DNA from: Methanobacteriota archaeon
GTDB lineage: Archaea; Thermoplasmatota; Poseidoniia; Poseidoniales; Poseidoniaceae
Direction: 5' to 3'
Length of the DNA: 60,622 nt
NCBI GenBank assembly: GCA_002720095.2
Contig: PBGP02000004.1
Span: forward strand, 52,896 to 113,517
Shown: piece by piece, positions 47,314-56,591 of the stretch
Layout of the letters: each line of letters starts with the position of its first letter
Position numbering within the stretch: position 1 is the first letter of the stretch
Notes under the pieces: generated by a model
Seen by the model: only the letters and a program-made list of their open reading frames with translations
Told to the model about the DNA's origin: nothing
Databases searched by the model: none
Translations under genes and position numbers: made by a program

Positions 47314-50300
47314 TCACTTTCCTTTAACAGGTCTAACGTAACCTGAGCTGGAGTTTCTGCGTTCCTCTTTGTCTAGTAAATTTGGTTTTGGAGGAGGTTT
47401 GTGGTTATCCATTCCCATAACACCACCTTTTACATCTACAGTTTCCACGTTGTATGCCTCAGCAGCATTTTCAGCGTCTTCTTCTATTTCGTTAGGTTGC
47501 CTCATAGCAAAATATCCAAGAATCAGTACAGCTAGAATAGTTCCAATAAAAATTGCACTATTACTTCCTAATTCTGAATTGAAATAACTATTTGGGTCTG
47601 CCCAATTAAATTCTTCAGCTTCTTCTTCAGTTTGTTTTGTTAACACCTTAATCGGAAAGTATTCTGTGTTACAATAATTAATTCCATCACAGATTTTCAG
47701 AGTAATCACAGTATTTCCAGTTTTATTCCATGTGTAACTTATGGCCTGTCCAATAATATAATCGTTTGAATAGTCACCATCTTGAGTTCCTTCAACTTCT
47801 TCAAATCTGGAATCAAAATCCCAATAGTAGGTAATCTCTGAGTTAACATCTTCATCACAATCATTATTTGAAATCCCATCCTCATTTTGGTCAATATTTG
47901 GGTCAATGTCCCTACAAATTTTCATCCCATTAGTCAGTTCGAAATCGTCAGCTTCTCCCTCAATTACAAGCTCGAATCCTTCCACAATTTGCTCAATCCC
48001 ACTTGAGAATCTAATATCTTTAAATTCAGGGGCTTCATCAATTCTCAGTTTAAATTGGATTTGAGTGGTATCTCCTGTTCCGTACCCATCTCTTACTGTT
48101 AGTGTAACGGTGTAGGTTCCAGGTGAATTATAAGAATACCATGGGCTAGGTTCGTTACTCACAGGTCCTGCATCTCCAAAATCCCAAGAATATTTTACAA
48201 TCCCATTCCAGTCTATTTGAGATTGGTCAGGATTAGTAAGTCCTATGTATTTGAGATCTCCATCTCTCGTACCGCTTGAATCAAAGAACAGTAAAGTTCC
48301 TGGGGCTGCAAAAATTTCTCCATTTTCGGTAAATGTAGAAGTATAAGAGTACACTGTATCATTCAGTCTAGGAGTGTCTTCTGTTACAATCTCTCCATCT
48401 ATCCACGCATCTAAAATCTTGGCATTAATTATCGGAACTGGATTTGAAACTCTGATTACTCTTTCTAACTCCAAAGAATTTAGTCCAAGTAAATCTCTAA
48501 TGACTAAGCTAATTGTGTAATCTCCAGGTTCATCGAATTGAAATCCTACTGTTTGTTCGGTTGTGATATTTACTGTATAACCATTGGGAAAATTCCAAAA
48601 TGCAATTAGTTCATCAGTGCTATCGGGGTCGAAACTAGAACTTGAATCAAACGAATAATTTACTCCAGCTGTAGCTTCTTCTGTTACGGGGTTAAATTGA
48701 TTATCAAAATCATCATAAATTTTCATCACTGGTACAGCCCTTTGATTATTTACAGTCACTCGAAAAGATGCAACTGACTGATTCCCATCGTTATCCGTTG
48801 CGTAAACTGTAATGTTGAAGATCCCAGGATTTTTCCATGCAGGAGTTGGATTTACGTCATTTGAATTTGTTGGTTCGGTAAAAAGGCTTTCAAATGTAAT
48901 ATCCGATCCATCTAGATTTACTTCACCTTCAAATTCCCAGAGTATTTCTGTGATAGTACCATCATCATCGACAAATATGTCAGGCAAAGTAATAGGTACT
49001 AGGGTTTCAGTAACAAACTCACTATTAAAAATTTGTCTGGGAACTCGGTTCATGACTAATATCTCTAACTCCAAAGAAGCTAGATTAGTTCCATCATTTA
49101 CGCTTAGATTCATAATATTGGCTTTCCCATCAGCTTCGCCTTCAGACCATGAGTGGATTACTTCATACATACCAGTATTTTCTTTAACAGTTCCATCTCC
49201 AAAATCCCATGAAAACTCAAGTAACTCAATTGGTACATTGTCTTGAACTCTGTAGGCACTGAAAACGGTAGTTTGGTCTGTTTCTAAACACCAATCTGAA
49301 GGACACCATGATGGTTTTTGTTCTAGTGTCTGACCATTAATTCTTAATTCAATATCAGGGGTTGATTCATCTGTAATATTCATACTCCAATTTAACTTTT
49401 CACTCCATCCTCCGCCGATGTCTTTGACCATTAGTGTTACTGGAAATTCACCTACGGATGTGTAAGCTCTTCTGGGGTTTTTTAAGGTTGAAACACTCCC
49501 ATCACCGAAAGACCACTCGTAAGCGATTGGGAGATCAGAATTAGGCAAAGTTTCATTATCTGTGGATAGCCCCCATTTGTCTTCTCCAGAAGCAGAGAAT
49601 TGGACCTGATCCCACGTTTCTGCATTGTATGTGTTAATGGACCCAATTGCATATGGAATCATATTTTCTAGAAAGATATTAGGTGAAATTTGAGTATCAA
49701 TAACAACTCCAGTAAGTTCTACTAATCTAGTAACAATAGTGTAAGAATCGGTTAATTTGGGTGTAAACCATGAACTAAAGGTTACTGGTTGACCTCCACC
49801 AGCATTTACTCTGGAAGTCGTAGAGTCTACTAATGTGTTAGATGAGTCGTATACTTCTAATAGCACGTCAACTTTTTCTGAGTAAGCTTGAGATGTAACA
49901 TATGTGTCAATTTGAATTGTGTCAAAACCTCCTTCCTCATCTTTATCAGTGTAGTTCAGTTGAGGAGCGGGGGTAAGTGTTGGTGGCCCAGTAATTACGT
50001 TAGCCTCGATGTTTACTGAGGCAGTTGGATAGTCTGTAAATCCAGAAGGTAGTGAAGAGAAACAGTCGTCATAGTTGCAATCACTGGGGGTAGATTCAAA
50101 CCAAGTTATAGCGTACACCTCCTCTGTTCCATTTCCAAATCCTTGGACAAGGCCTGTTGCCTGTCCATAGTCTGAAACACCGTCACCATCATCATCAGGT
50201 CCAGGCAAAAAATTAAGGGGTGCCGTTGTAATAATGCCGTTGTTATCAATCTTGGCTAAAACACCATCAAAGTTTGCTAATTCAGAAGTTAAACGCAAAT

Positions 50301-51612
50301 TGAGTTTCCCAGAATTACCATCTGCTACCATTTTGAAAACAGCCAAACCCCAACCTTCAATTAAAACACTAGGACTTGTCCATGGTTGAGACCAAGTAGT
50401 ATGAGTTTCTGAAGGTTGAACTCTACATACTGAACTAAAACCTCCACACAGAGGAGTCATGTCGATACTATCAAATCCAAATGGCGATTGATCTGAATCG
50501 AGTGTTGCAGCAATAGAAAAATTAGCCATAGCGTCTGAAAATGTAGTTCCAATAGGTGAACTTATTCCTCCTGGAGGACTATTCAACAAAGTTGTTATTG
50601 ATGTCCCCCCACTGGCAGTATCTGAAACTAATTGTGCCATAGCATCTGCACCGCCCAACATGTCATGCAGATACAGCATGAATAACATTCCAGCACCATA
50701 ATCTGATGTATCTTCTTTTTGATCCCACCAACGAATGCTTACGTCTGATCTACTAGTCCAAGCATTTATGTGTCCAGTTAATGAACTGTCAATTCCAAAA
50801 CAAAAAAATGCTGCCATGTCGGCATTTCCTTCATCTATCCACAAATATTCGCTTGGGTCTGCATGGTTGTGGAGCAGATGTTGAAATTCATGAGCAAGTA
50901 TTACTCTACCAAATGAGCCTCCTGTATCAGAAGCATCTACAAAAATAGATTCTCCAGTTCGAGCTATTCCTGGCGAGAAATATCCTCCAGTCCCTCCACC
51001 TCCGTCGATGTTATAAATCACAATTTCAACTTGGCAGTTACCATCTTTATCTGGCATTGAACCAGATAAGAACAAATTAGTCACAGTTGGGAATATAGTG
51101 GTTTCCCAATCTGTAGCAAAACTATTCAGTGTTGCGATATTAACATTACTTCCTGATCCTACAAGGAAGGCTGCATTACTTGTGACTTTTTCTGCAATCA
51201 CATCAATTGAACCTCCAGAGATAGCTACATTCCCTGATTCTCCTTCAGTCCATTCATCGGAAGGTGTGCAATTTGGATGAGCTCTTCCTGATGTTTTTGA
51301 GGGTTCAGAAGATGTTGATATGGTATCAGATTTGAAATTCTCTCCCGCATCAATAAATTTCCCCTTCATCCATCTTGATGCTGAATAAACCGGTTCTTCA
51401 TCAGAAAACAAATATTGCCTACCATCAAATTCAGGTATAAAATAATTTAAATCACCAATGACAGTTGGCTCAAATAATATATTTTGGTGATTTTCGAGTG
51501 TTTCTTGCTCTTCACTGTTAGCAGAAACTAGAGGAGAAAAAATTGCAGTTAAAAACATTAGCAACATGCCGATTATTATTTTGCAAGAGTATTGATTTTC
51601 GCGCTTCGGCAT
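47314..51612 (-). CDS. Giant surface protein with HExxH peptidase-like domain and PKD repeats
   Basis: In the longest frame (start 51627) this is 1437 residues; ATG 51612 gives 1432. Numbering here follows the longest frame. A signal peptide (about 15-37) is followed by a metallopeptidase-like domain with AHEFQHLLHN (His 246, Glu 247, His 250) and DEGNAD with Glu 266, a gluzincin arrangement like that of M6/M30-type enzymes. A Ca-binding-like DDDGDGVSD is near 478. About five or six PKD-type beta domains occupy 660-1330, with WSFGDG, WDFGDGT, WDFGDAG and WDFDSR cores. A C-terminal membrane helix (1356-1375) and a cytoplasmic tail rich in Glu, Pro and Lys end the protein. It probably degrades particulate protein at the cell surface, a known lifestyle of marine Poseidoniales. 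Confidence 0.85.
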   Translation of the reverse strand: MPKRENQYSCKIIIGMLLMFLTAIFSPLVSANSEEQETLENHQNILFEPTVIGDLNYFIPEFDGRQYLFSDEEPVYSASRWMKGKFIDAGENFKSDTISTSSEPSKTSGRAHPNCTPSDEWTEGESGNVAISGGSIDVIAEKVTSNAAFLVGSGSNVNIATLNSFATDWETTIFPTVTNLFLSGSMPDKDGNCQVEIVIYNIDGGGGTGGYFSPGIARTGESIFVDASDTGGSFGRVILAHEFQHLLHNHADPSEYLWIDEGNADMAAFFCFGIDSSLTGHINAWTSRSDVSIRWWDQKEDTSDYGAGMLFMLYLHDMLGGADAMAQLVSDTASGGTSITTLLNSPPGGISSPIGTTFSDAMANFSIAATLDSDQSPFGFDSIDMTPLCGGFSSVCRVQPSETHTTWSQPWTSPSVLIEGWGLAVFKMVADGNSGKLNLRLTSELANFDGVLAKIDNNGIITTAPLNFLPGPDDDGDGVSDYGQATGLVQGFGNGTEEVYAITWFESTPSDCNYDDCFSSLPSGFTDYPTASVNIEANVITGPPTLTPAPQLNYTDKDEEGGFDTIQIDTYVTSQAYSEKVDVLLEVYDSSNTLVDSTTSRVNAGGGQPVTFSSWFTPKLTDSYTIVTRLVELTGVVIDTQISPNIFLENMIPYAIGSINTYNAETWDQVQFSASGEDKWGLSTDNETLPNSDLPIAYEWSFGDGSVSTLKNPRRAYTSVGEFPVTLMVKDIGGGWSEKLNWSMNITDESTPDIELRINGQTLEQKPSWCPSDWCLETDQTTVFSAYRVQDNVPIELLEFSWDFGDGTVKENTGMYEVIHSWSEGEADGKANIMNLSVNDGTNLASLELEILVMNRVPRQIFNSEFVTETLVPITLPDIFVDDDGTITEILWEFEGEVNLDGSDITFESLFTEPTNSNDVNPTPAWKNPGIFNITVYATDNDGNQSVASFRVTVNNQRAVPVMKIYDDFDNQFNPVTEEATAGVNYSFDSSSSFDPDSTDELIAFWNFPNGYTVNITTEQTVGFQFDEPGDYTISLVIRDLLGLNSLELERVIRVSNPVPIINAKILDAWIDGEIVTEDTPRLNDTVYSYTSTFTENGEIFAAPGTLLFFDSSGTRDGDLKYIGLTNPDQSQIDWNGIVKYSWDFGDAGPVSNEPSPWYSYNSPGTYTVTLTVRDGYGTGDTTQIQFKLRIDEAPEFKDIRFSSGIEQIVEGFELVIEGEADDFELTNGMKICRDIDPNIDQNEDGISNNDCDEDVNSEITYYWDFDSRFEEVEGTQDGDYSNDYIIGQAISYTWNKTGNTVITLKICDGINYCNTEYFPIKVLTKQTEEEAEEFNWADPNSYFNSELGSNSAIFIGTILAVLILGYFAMRQPNEIEEDAENAAEAYNVETVDVKGGVMGMDNHKPPPKPNLLDKEERRNSSSGYVRPVKGK

Positions 51613-51662
51613 CTGTAACACCCACATCTTCTATTTGAGATGTACTTCTGTTATCGAGGACG

Positions 51663-51670
51663 TATATAAG
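51663..51670 (+). promoter_or_regulatory. Candidate TATA box of the glutaminyl cyclase gene
   Basis: TATATAAG lies with its centre 27 bases before the ATG at 51694, fitting a leaderless transcript. The gap between this gene and the divergent PKD protein gene is only about 80 bases. Confidence 0.55.
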
Positions 51671-51693
51671 CCGCGTTGGAACATGTATCAGAC

Positions 51694-52653
51694 ATGCAGA
51701 GGTGTATTATCCAAGTCTGGACTTATACAATTATGTTTTTAGTTCTCTTTTCAGGATTATATTCTGCTGAAGCCACTACTGAGGAATCACCAATACAGAA
51801 CTTAGATGTTAAGGTATTGAACGAAATTAAACATAATCGTTCATCATGGACTCAAGGATTATTGATTTATGAGGATTATATCTATGAAAGTACGGGTTTG
51901 TATAACTTTTCCACTCTTCAAAAAATAAACATGACAAATGGAGAAACTGAAAAAATTTTATATCATAACGAATCAATATTTGCTGAGGGATTAACTTCTT
52001 ACGATCATAAGTTAATTCAGTTGACATACAAATCTAATATCGCCTTCGTTTTTGATATTGAAACCTTTGAGTTAATTGATTCATATCAATATTCTGGTGA
52101 AGGGTGGGGGTTATGTACAATGTCTGATTTTTTCGTTATGTCCAACGGATCAAGTCAATTGGCATTAAGAGACTTAGAAACTTTTGAAATTATTGAAGAA
52201 ATTAATGTGACTCGCAATGGAAAACCTGTAAATAATCTTAACGAGCTAGAATGTGTTGGCGATTTAATATTTTCAAATATTTGGTTGACAGATGAAATTG
52301 TCGCCATTGATAGTAAATCAGGAAATGTGACTAAATCAGTAAATGTTGATAATTTAATTGATAGATCTGTATATAAAGATTCAAATGTTTTGAACGGAAT
52401 TGCTTATGATAATAATGATTCAAGTTTTTGGATTACTGGTAAGTATTGGCCCTATTTGTTTGAGGTTAATTTTGTAGAAAATAACAACACCAACTCTGAG
52501 ATTAATGAAAATATTGTTGATGAACGCAATATTTCTCAATTAGACTCAGAGTTGCAATTTTTTGATTCTAAGAGTTTTATTTTCATTTCATATACGTTTC
52601 TGTTCATTATGGTAATATTCTGGTTAATTGATGTTAAAATAAGAAGGAATTAG
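51694..52653 (+). CDS. Glutaminyl-peptide cyclotransferase (plant/bacterial type), membrane-anchored
   Basis: This enzyme converts N-terminal Gln of exported proteins to pyroglutamate. The 319-residue product has a signal or anchor helix (about 5-25), then a five-bladed propeller with the family marks: WTQGLLIYEDYIYESTG, FAEGLT, LTYKSN, SGEGWGLC, VMSNGSSQL, NNLNELE and VLNGIAYD, with GKYWPYLFEV. A C-terminal membrane helix (about 295-315) follows a linker. The active site then faces outside. The frame could start at TTG 51676, but the TATA box points to ATG 51694. It is divergent from the PKD protein gene, which suggests a joint role at the cell surface. Confidence 0.85.
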   Translation: MQRCIIQVWTYTIMFLVLFSGLYSAEATTEESPIQNLDVKVLNEIKHNRSSWTQGLLIYEDYIYESTGLYNFSTLQKINMTNGETEKILYHNESIFAEGLTSYDHKLIQLTYKSNIAFVFDIETFELIDSYQYSGEGWGLCTMSDFFVMSNGSSQLALRDLETFEIIEEINVTRNGKPVNNLNELECVGDLIFSNIWLTDEIVAIDSKSGNVTKSVNVDNLIDRSVYKDSNVLNGIAYDNNDSSFWITGKYWPYLFEVNFVENNNTNSEINENIVDERNISQLDSELQFFDSKSFIFISYTFLFIMVIFWLIDVKIRRN

Positions 52654-52688
52654 AAAAAACTCAAGTCAAAGATAGTAGTGGCGAGTAT

Positions 52689-53594
52689 ATGGATGATGAA
52701 CGAAAACGTAAATTAGCTTCATTAAGAAGTAGAGTTCGTTCACAAATTAGGTCAGGAGTTGATACATCTAGTTCACCTAGTAAAGAGAATGGGTTACTTC
52801 AAAAAGCATCATCCAAATTAAAAGAGCAAATTATAGATGAGACTGAAGACGAATCTTTGACAATTTCATTAAGTAGGTTTGAAACGGAATTCAAACGTTT
52901 CGCATCAACTAACGAAGATAACGAAACGTTAAGATCAGTCGCAGCATTATGTATTTTGATTGGTGCTGTTCTGGGAATAGTCAGTGGGATGATGCAATTA
53001 ACGGGCAATCCTGCGGAATTAATGGAAAATTCACAATTTTTTGCAATTGATGATGATGTTTCAATTTCAGGAATAGTTCTTTACGAGGATGGAAATGAAT
53101 TTGGTGGAGTTTCAATAAAGATTTATGATTTAAATACTGGGAAATCATATGGTGAGGAAATAACGGGGAGTAATGGAATCTTTCTTTTACCAGACGTACC
53201 CCAAAGACCAATGAGAATGGAGTTTAAAATAGATGGTTATGAAACAGTTAATATTGTATTTATTCCAGATCAAGCTACGTATCATTACATTACTATGCAT
53301 GAAGGTGAAGCCACAAGGGAAATAGGAGAAATTACTGACAGTAACCTGAACCAAGTAGTTGTGGTTGGAACTATCGTTGGAATATTTTCCATTCTATTTG
53401 CACTTCTAGGAGTTCATGCGTATTTGGAGGTTAAAAGAGCGAAATATTACAGACGTACTATGTATATCGCGGGTCTATCAATGTTTAGTAGAGGATTAAT
53501 TTTTGTTGGACCTACATTTACTTTGATTGGAATGGCTTTTTTAACCTTAACCAAAAAACAATTTAGAGACCAAAATTCGGATAATGATGTATAG
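52689..53594 (+). CDS. Membrane protein with carboxypeptidase-regulatory-like domain
   Basis: The 301-residue protein has a basic and acidic cytoplasmic N-terminus (1-75), a membrane helix (about 82-104), an outside beta-sandwich of the carboxypeptidase-regulatory-like type (about 120-195) with ISGIVLYEDGNEFGGVSIKIYD and SNGIFLLPDVP, and two or three C-terminal membrane helices (about 220-245, 260-290). Such domains bind peptides or carbohydrates or act as spacers. Function is unknown. It starts 35 bases after the cyclase gene and ends 11 bases before tmk, so the three may be co-transcribed. Confidence 0.7.
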   Translation: MDDERKRKLASLRSRVRSQIRSGVDTSSSPSKENGLLQKASSKLKEQIIDETEDESLTISLSRFETEFKRFASTNEDNETLRSVAALCILIGAVLGIVSGMMQLTGNPAELMENSQFFAIDDDVSISGIVLYEDGNEFGGVSIKIYDLNTGKSYGEEITGSNGIFLLPDVPQRPMRMEFKIDGYETVNIVFIPDQATYHYITMHEGEATREIGEITDSNLNQVVVVGTIVGIFSILFALLGVHAYLEVKRAKYYRRTMYIAGLSMFSRGLIFVGPTFTLIGMAFLTLTKKQFRDQNSDNDV

Positions 53595-53605
53595 TAGGTT
53601 GTAAA

Positions 53606-54949
53606 ATGTATCTAGTTACCGTTGAGGGAGGAGATGGGTCTGGAAAAGGTGAGGCTGTAAGAATATTAAGAAAAATTGCATCTGAAGAATTTGCATTTAG
53701 TGGCGTTCATCTAACCCATGAACCACGTAGAAATTCTAGACTTGGAATGTTGGCAATAAATGCGGTAAGGAAAGGTGATCATACACCAATGGAGGAGGCA
53801 GGTTTATTCGCTGCAGATCGGATAGATCATTCAAGAAGTTGGATAGAACCTATTTTAGAGGAAGGAGGGTTGGTAATCAGCGACAGAAATATCCACTCAT
53901 CTTTGGTGTATCAAGGAGTTGTAGGTAATTTAGGCCTCGAGAGAGTGGCTCAAATGAATTCTGCAGCTTTAATTCCTGATTTAGTAATTTGGATTGATTG
54001 TGATCCAGAACAGGCTATGAGAAGAATTAATTCTGGAACTTTAAGGGCAATTTCATTGAGTAAGAAGGAATATTTCGAAACGACTGAAATACAAAAGAAA
54101 ATCAGGAAAGGATTTAGTGATCTTTTATCTGGAGAAATCAAAGTACCTCCTCCATTTAATTCCAGTTTGATTGTTGGGCCGATTAAGAATGAAAAATCCT
54201 TAGATGAACTTGAACAGGCTCTCAAAAGTGAGTTAAGATCTTTTGTACAATCAAGACCTCATCCTCTAAATTCAGATCCATCTTCTGTTGATTTAGAATT
54301 GGTTAAGAGATTAATTGATGGGGTAGAATCACAGAGTACCTTGCCAGGACTCGAACAACCAACTCATGTCACCTCTGAAAGTTTTTTAGATGGTCTAAGT
54401 CCATCACAATGGTTTGATAAAGCTGAGATGAGTTGGGATTCTAAATTGGCTAGAAAACAGAATGTTTCTTCGACTCCTGTTAATTTCTCTGTGTCTTCTA
54501 TTGTTGGAACTCTTTCATTTATTGGAACTACTGATGTGGCTAGAATGAGAAGGAGATTAGGCCCTGTTCGGTTTGTAACAGCTCGACATTCACGAAGAAT
54601 ACTAAAGTGGTTGGAAGAAAGTAGATGGGTGAATAGACAACAGTTACACGTACCTTTTCATGATGGAGCCAGTTTCAGGTTGAGGGCAGAGTGGATAGGT
54701 TTTGGGAAAATTATTTTGGCTTTATTACCTTTAATTCAATCACTGAATAGTTGGCGGAAAAAAAATAAAACTTCTGATTGGTCCACAGCAATGGCAGATA
54801 TTGTAACACATGCAAAGAAAAATGAAGAACTTTCATCAGCGGTGGATACTGTAATTTCCAGACTAGAATTGATAGGTTCAGGTCACCCCAACAATGGAAC
54901 TCCTGACACTCACTCTTCGTTAGTTTCTTGGTGGAATTTATCAGGTTGA
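53606..54949 (+). CDS. tmk: Thymidylate kinase with large C-terminal extension
   Basis: The first 205 residues are a dTMP kinase that phosphorylates dTMP to dTDP. Features are the P-loop EGGDGSGKGE (8-17), the THEPRR loop, FAADRIDHSRSWIEP, SDRNIHSSLVYQG and the LID region with LSKKEYFE. Typical enzymes end near 210 residues, but this one continues to 447. The extra 240 residues have a basic, helical character with a possible winged-helix segment (GTLSFIGTTDVARMRRRLG, then HSRRILKWLEESRWVNR) and no motif I recognise. They might regulate the kinase or bind nucleic acid. Its 3' end overlaps the convergent DUF2085 gene by 40 bases, unusually much for this window. Confidence 0.82.
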   Translation: MYLVTVEGGDGSGKGEAVRILRKIASEEFAFSGVHLTHEPRRNSRLGMLAINAVRKGDHTPMEEAGLFAADRIDHSRSWIEPILEEGGLVISDRNIHSSLVYQGVVGNLGLERVAQMNSAALIPDLVIWIDCDPEQAMRRINSGTLRAISLSKKEYFETTEIQKKIRKGFSDLLSGEIKVPPPFNSSLIVGPIKNEKSLDELEQALKSELRSFVQSRPHPLNSDPSSVDLELVKRLIDGVESQSTLPGLEQPTHVTSESFLDGLSPSQWFDKAEMSWDSKLARKQNVSSTPVNFSVSSIVGTLSFIGTTDVARMRRRLGPVRFVTARHSRRILKWLEESRWVNRQQLHVPFHDGASFRLRAEWIGFGKIILALLPLIQSLNSWRKKNKTSDWSTAMADIVTHAKKNEELSSAVDTVISRLELIGSGHPNNGTPDTHSSLVSWWNLSG

Positions 54950-55746
54950 ACAAATCTTGCATTCGCAGGAAGTAATACCTGAGATTCATCTTGAAAATGA
55001 GATGGCTTTGCGCAAAGTGAAGAGCAAAAAAACCACATGAATCCAATTCCAAAAAGACTTCCGGTAAACAATCTTTTTATTGTATTAGACTCATAATCAG
55101 TTACTGCTTGTAACCCTCCGTCTAACACTATAGGTAATACACACAACAACCCTAATCCGTAAAAAGCAGTTCCTCTTCTATTAATTTCATAAATTGGATT
55201 AAGTTTTCTATCTGGGAAGATGCTCAGAAAAGTATCCTTGATTGTCCACCGGTTATGGCCTAGTCTCATCCATGCTAATCCTAAAATAAATGCACCGAAA
55301 AATATTCCAACGTCTCTAGTACAAACAGGCATTTGATTACCATTTATTTCCCAACTTCGTTCGTGTTTTTGATGACAATTGAGATCTCCGAAAGCATAAA
55401 TGGCAGCAGCATAAAAATTTAGTTCACTCCAAGCGAAATATCCGTATTCTGCTTGATTATGCCCAATTTCATTAAAATCTGATGTTTGTTTATTACCCCA
55501 AGAAAATGAATCATTTACAGTCATGTAATCTAATGAATTAGCTCTCCCTGACAATTTGGGTATTTTTCCATTTTCTACGGTCAATGGTGCAATAAAAAAA
55601 GAAAGTAGTAGAAAACCGCTAACAGCAGCTATCCAGAAACCTACTTTTTTTTCTCTTATTCTATTATCAAGACCGTTTTTATTCACAACTAAGCCACTGT
55701 AGTTTACAGTATAGTAGTTTCTATTGTCTGATTTTTCACGAGTCAT
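54910..55746 (-). CDS. DUF2085 family membrane protein
   Basis: The 278-residue protein has about four membrane helices (about 38-55, 145-160, 190-210, 230-247) and the DUF2085 hallmark CHQKHERSWEINGNQMPVC followed by TRDVGIFFGAF. The Cys pair and CHQ are typical of the family, whose function is unknown but is suspected to involve metal or redox chemistry at the membrane. The stretch before CHQ is an outside loop. ATG 55746 is the first in frame and lies within about 30 bases of the divergent Smr-like gene start, so their promoters overlap. Confidence 0.7.
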   Translation of the reverse strand: MTREKSDNRNYYTVNYSGLVVNKNGLDNRIREKKVGFWIAAVSGFLLLSFFIAPLTVENGKIPKLSGRANSLDYMTVNDSFSWGNKQTSDFNEIGHNQAEYGYFAWSELNFYAAAIYAFGDLNCHQKHERSWEINGNQMPVCTRDVGIFFGAFILGLAWMRLGHNRWTIKDTFLSIFPDRKLNPIYEINRRGTAFYGLGLLCVLPIVLDGGLQAVTDYESNTIKRLFTGSLFGIGFMWFFCSSLCAKPSHFQDESQVLLPANARFVQPDKFHQETNEE

Positions 55747-55752
55747 TATATG
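55746..55752 (+). promoter_or_regulatory. Candidate TATA box of the Smr-like gene
   Basis: TTATATG is centred 26 bases before the GTG at 55775. This supports GTG as the start codon of that gene, which has no ATG before the conserved region. Confidence 0.45.
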
Positions 55753-55774
55753 TACAATATCATGGGTTACAACC

Positions 55775-56590
55775 GTGAGAGAGAATCTTTCCCAGTATCT
55801 AGATGACGACCCTGACGAGGAATTTAGAGGATGGGTTAGAAGAAAAATGGGATGGAAAGAAGCATTTCAAACAGGTTTTGTTTTGGGTGTTGTTGGATTT
55901 GTTTTTACATTTATTTTGCATCTATATTATATCGCCTTGAATCCAGACTTAATTGTACGCGGATTCAAAGTAGCCTTCGCATCATCTATATTCCTTACAT
56001 TTTTTGGATGCATTTCATTTAAGGTGGTTGGTAAAAAGGTTTGGGAAGGACATCAAGGTTTAGATCCGTTAGATTTTCTAAAAAAAATATTATTTCCAAT
56101 TGAAGAAAAAGCAGCAAAATTACTTTGGAGTCCTGTTAGAACATGGAAATTAAACACACATATTCGTAGTGAAGGTATTGGTACTACGGTAGATTTACAT
56201 GATTTAGATGTAAAGACTGGAAAAGAGGTTTTAGAAATTTTAATTGCAGTTAGGAAAAAAATTGGTAGAATCAGATTAGTGACTGGTAGAGGAAAACACT
56301 CTTCAGGTGAACCAAAAATGAGGCCTGCAATTTTAGAAATACTCAGGAAAAAACAGTTAGAACACAATTGGAATTTACAGATTGGACAAGGTTCAGTGAC
56401 CTTAAGACCAAGAAAAAATAGAATATCCAATGGTATGATGTTCTTTAAATTTATATTATTTTCTATCCCTCTTTGTTTAGGCGGTTTTTACGGTTTTTCT
56501 GCAATTGGAAATGGAGATGAGATATCCCAGATTGTTGGTTTAGTTTCGGGTATTTTTTTAGCAGCAATTTTAGCGTCTTACAATAACTGA
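55775..56590 (+). CDS. Membrane-anchored Smr-domain protein
   Basis: The 271-residue protein starts at GTG (RENLSQYLDDDPDEE). It has two membrane helices near 33-53 and 64-84, a cytoplasmic Smr domain (about 137-220) and two C-terminal helices (about 221-240 and 250-268). The Smr domain shows TVDLHDLDVKTGKEVLEIL, RIRLVTGRGKHSSGEPKMRPAIL and a final strand, the MutS2-like endonuclease core with its DLH and TGxGxHS motifs. Smr domains act as nucleases on DNA or on mRNA in translation quality control. Anchoring in the membrane on both sides is unusual. It ends one base before the convergent P5C dehydrogenase gene. Confidence 0.75.
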   Translation: MRENLSQYLDDDPDEEFRGWVRRKMGWKEAFQTGFVLGVVGFVFTFILHLYYIALNPDLIVRGFKVAFASSIFLTFFGCISFKVVGKKVWEGHQGLDPLDFLKKILFPIEEKAAKLLWSPVRTWKLNTHIRSEGIGTTVDLHDLDVKTGKEVLEILIAVRKKIGRIRLVTGRGKHSSGEPKMRPAILEILRKKQLEHNWNLQIGQGSVTLRPRKNRISNGMMFFKFILFSIPLCLGGFYGFSAIGNGDEISQIVGLVSGIFLAAILASYNN

Positions 56591-56591
56591 A

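Noticed and set aside
48812-49246. Plus-strand open frame of 144 codons
   Set aside because: Antisense to the PKD protein gene, Ser-rich shadow composition and no plausible start signal.
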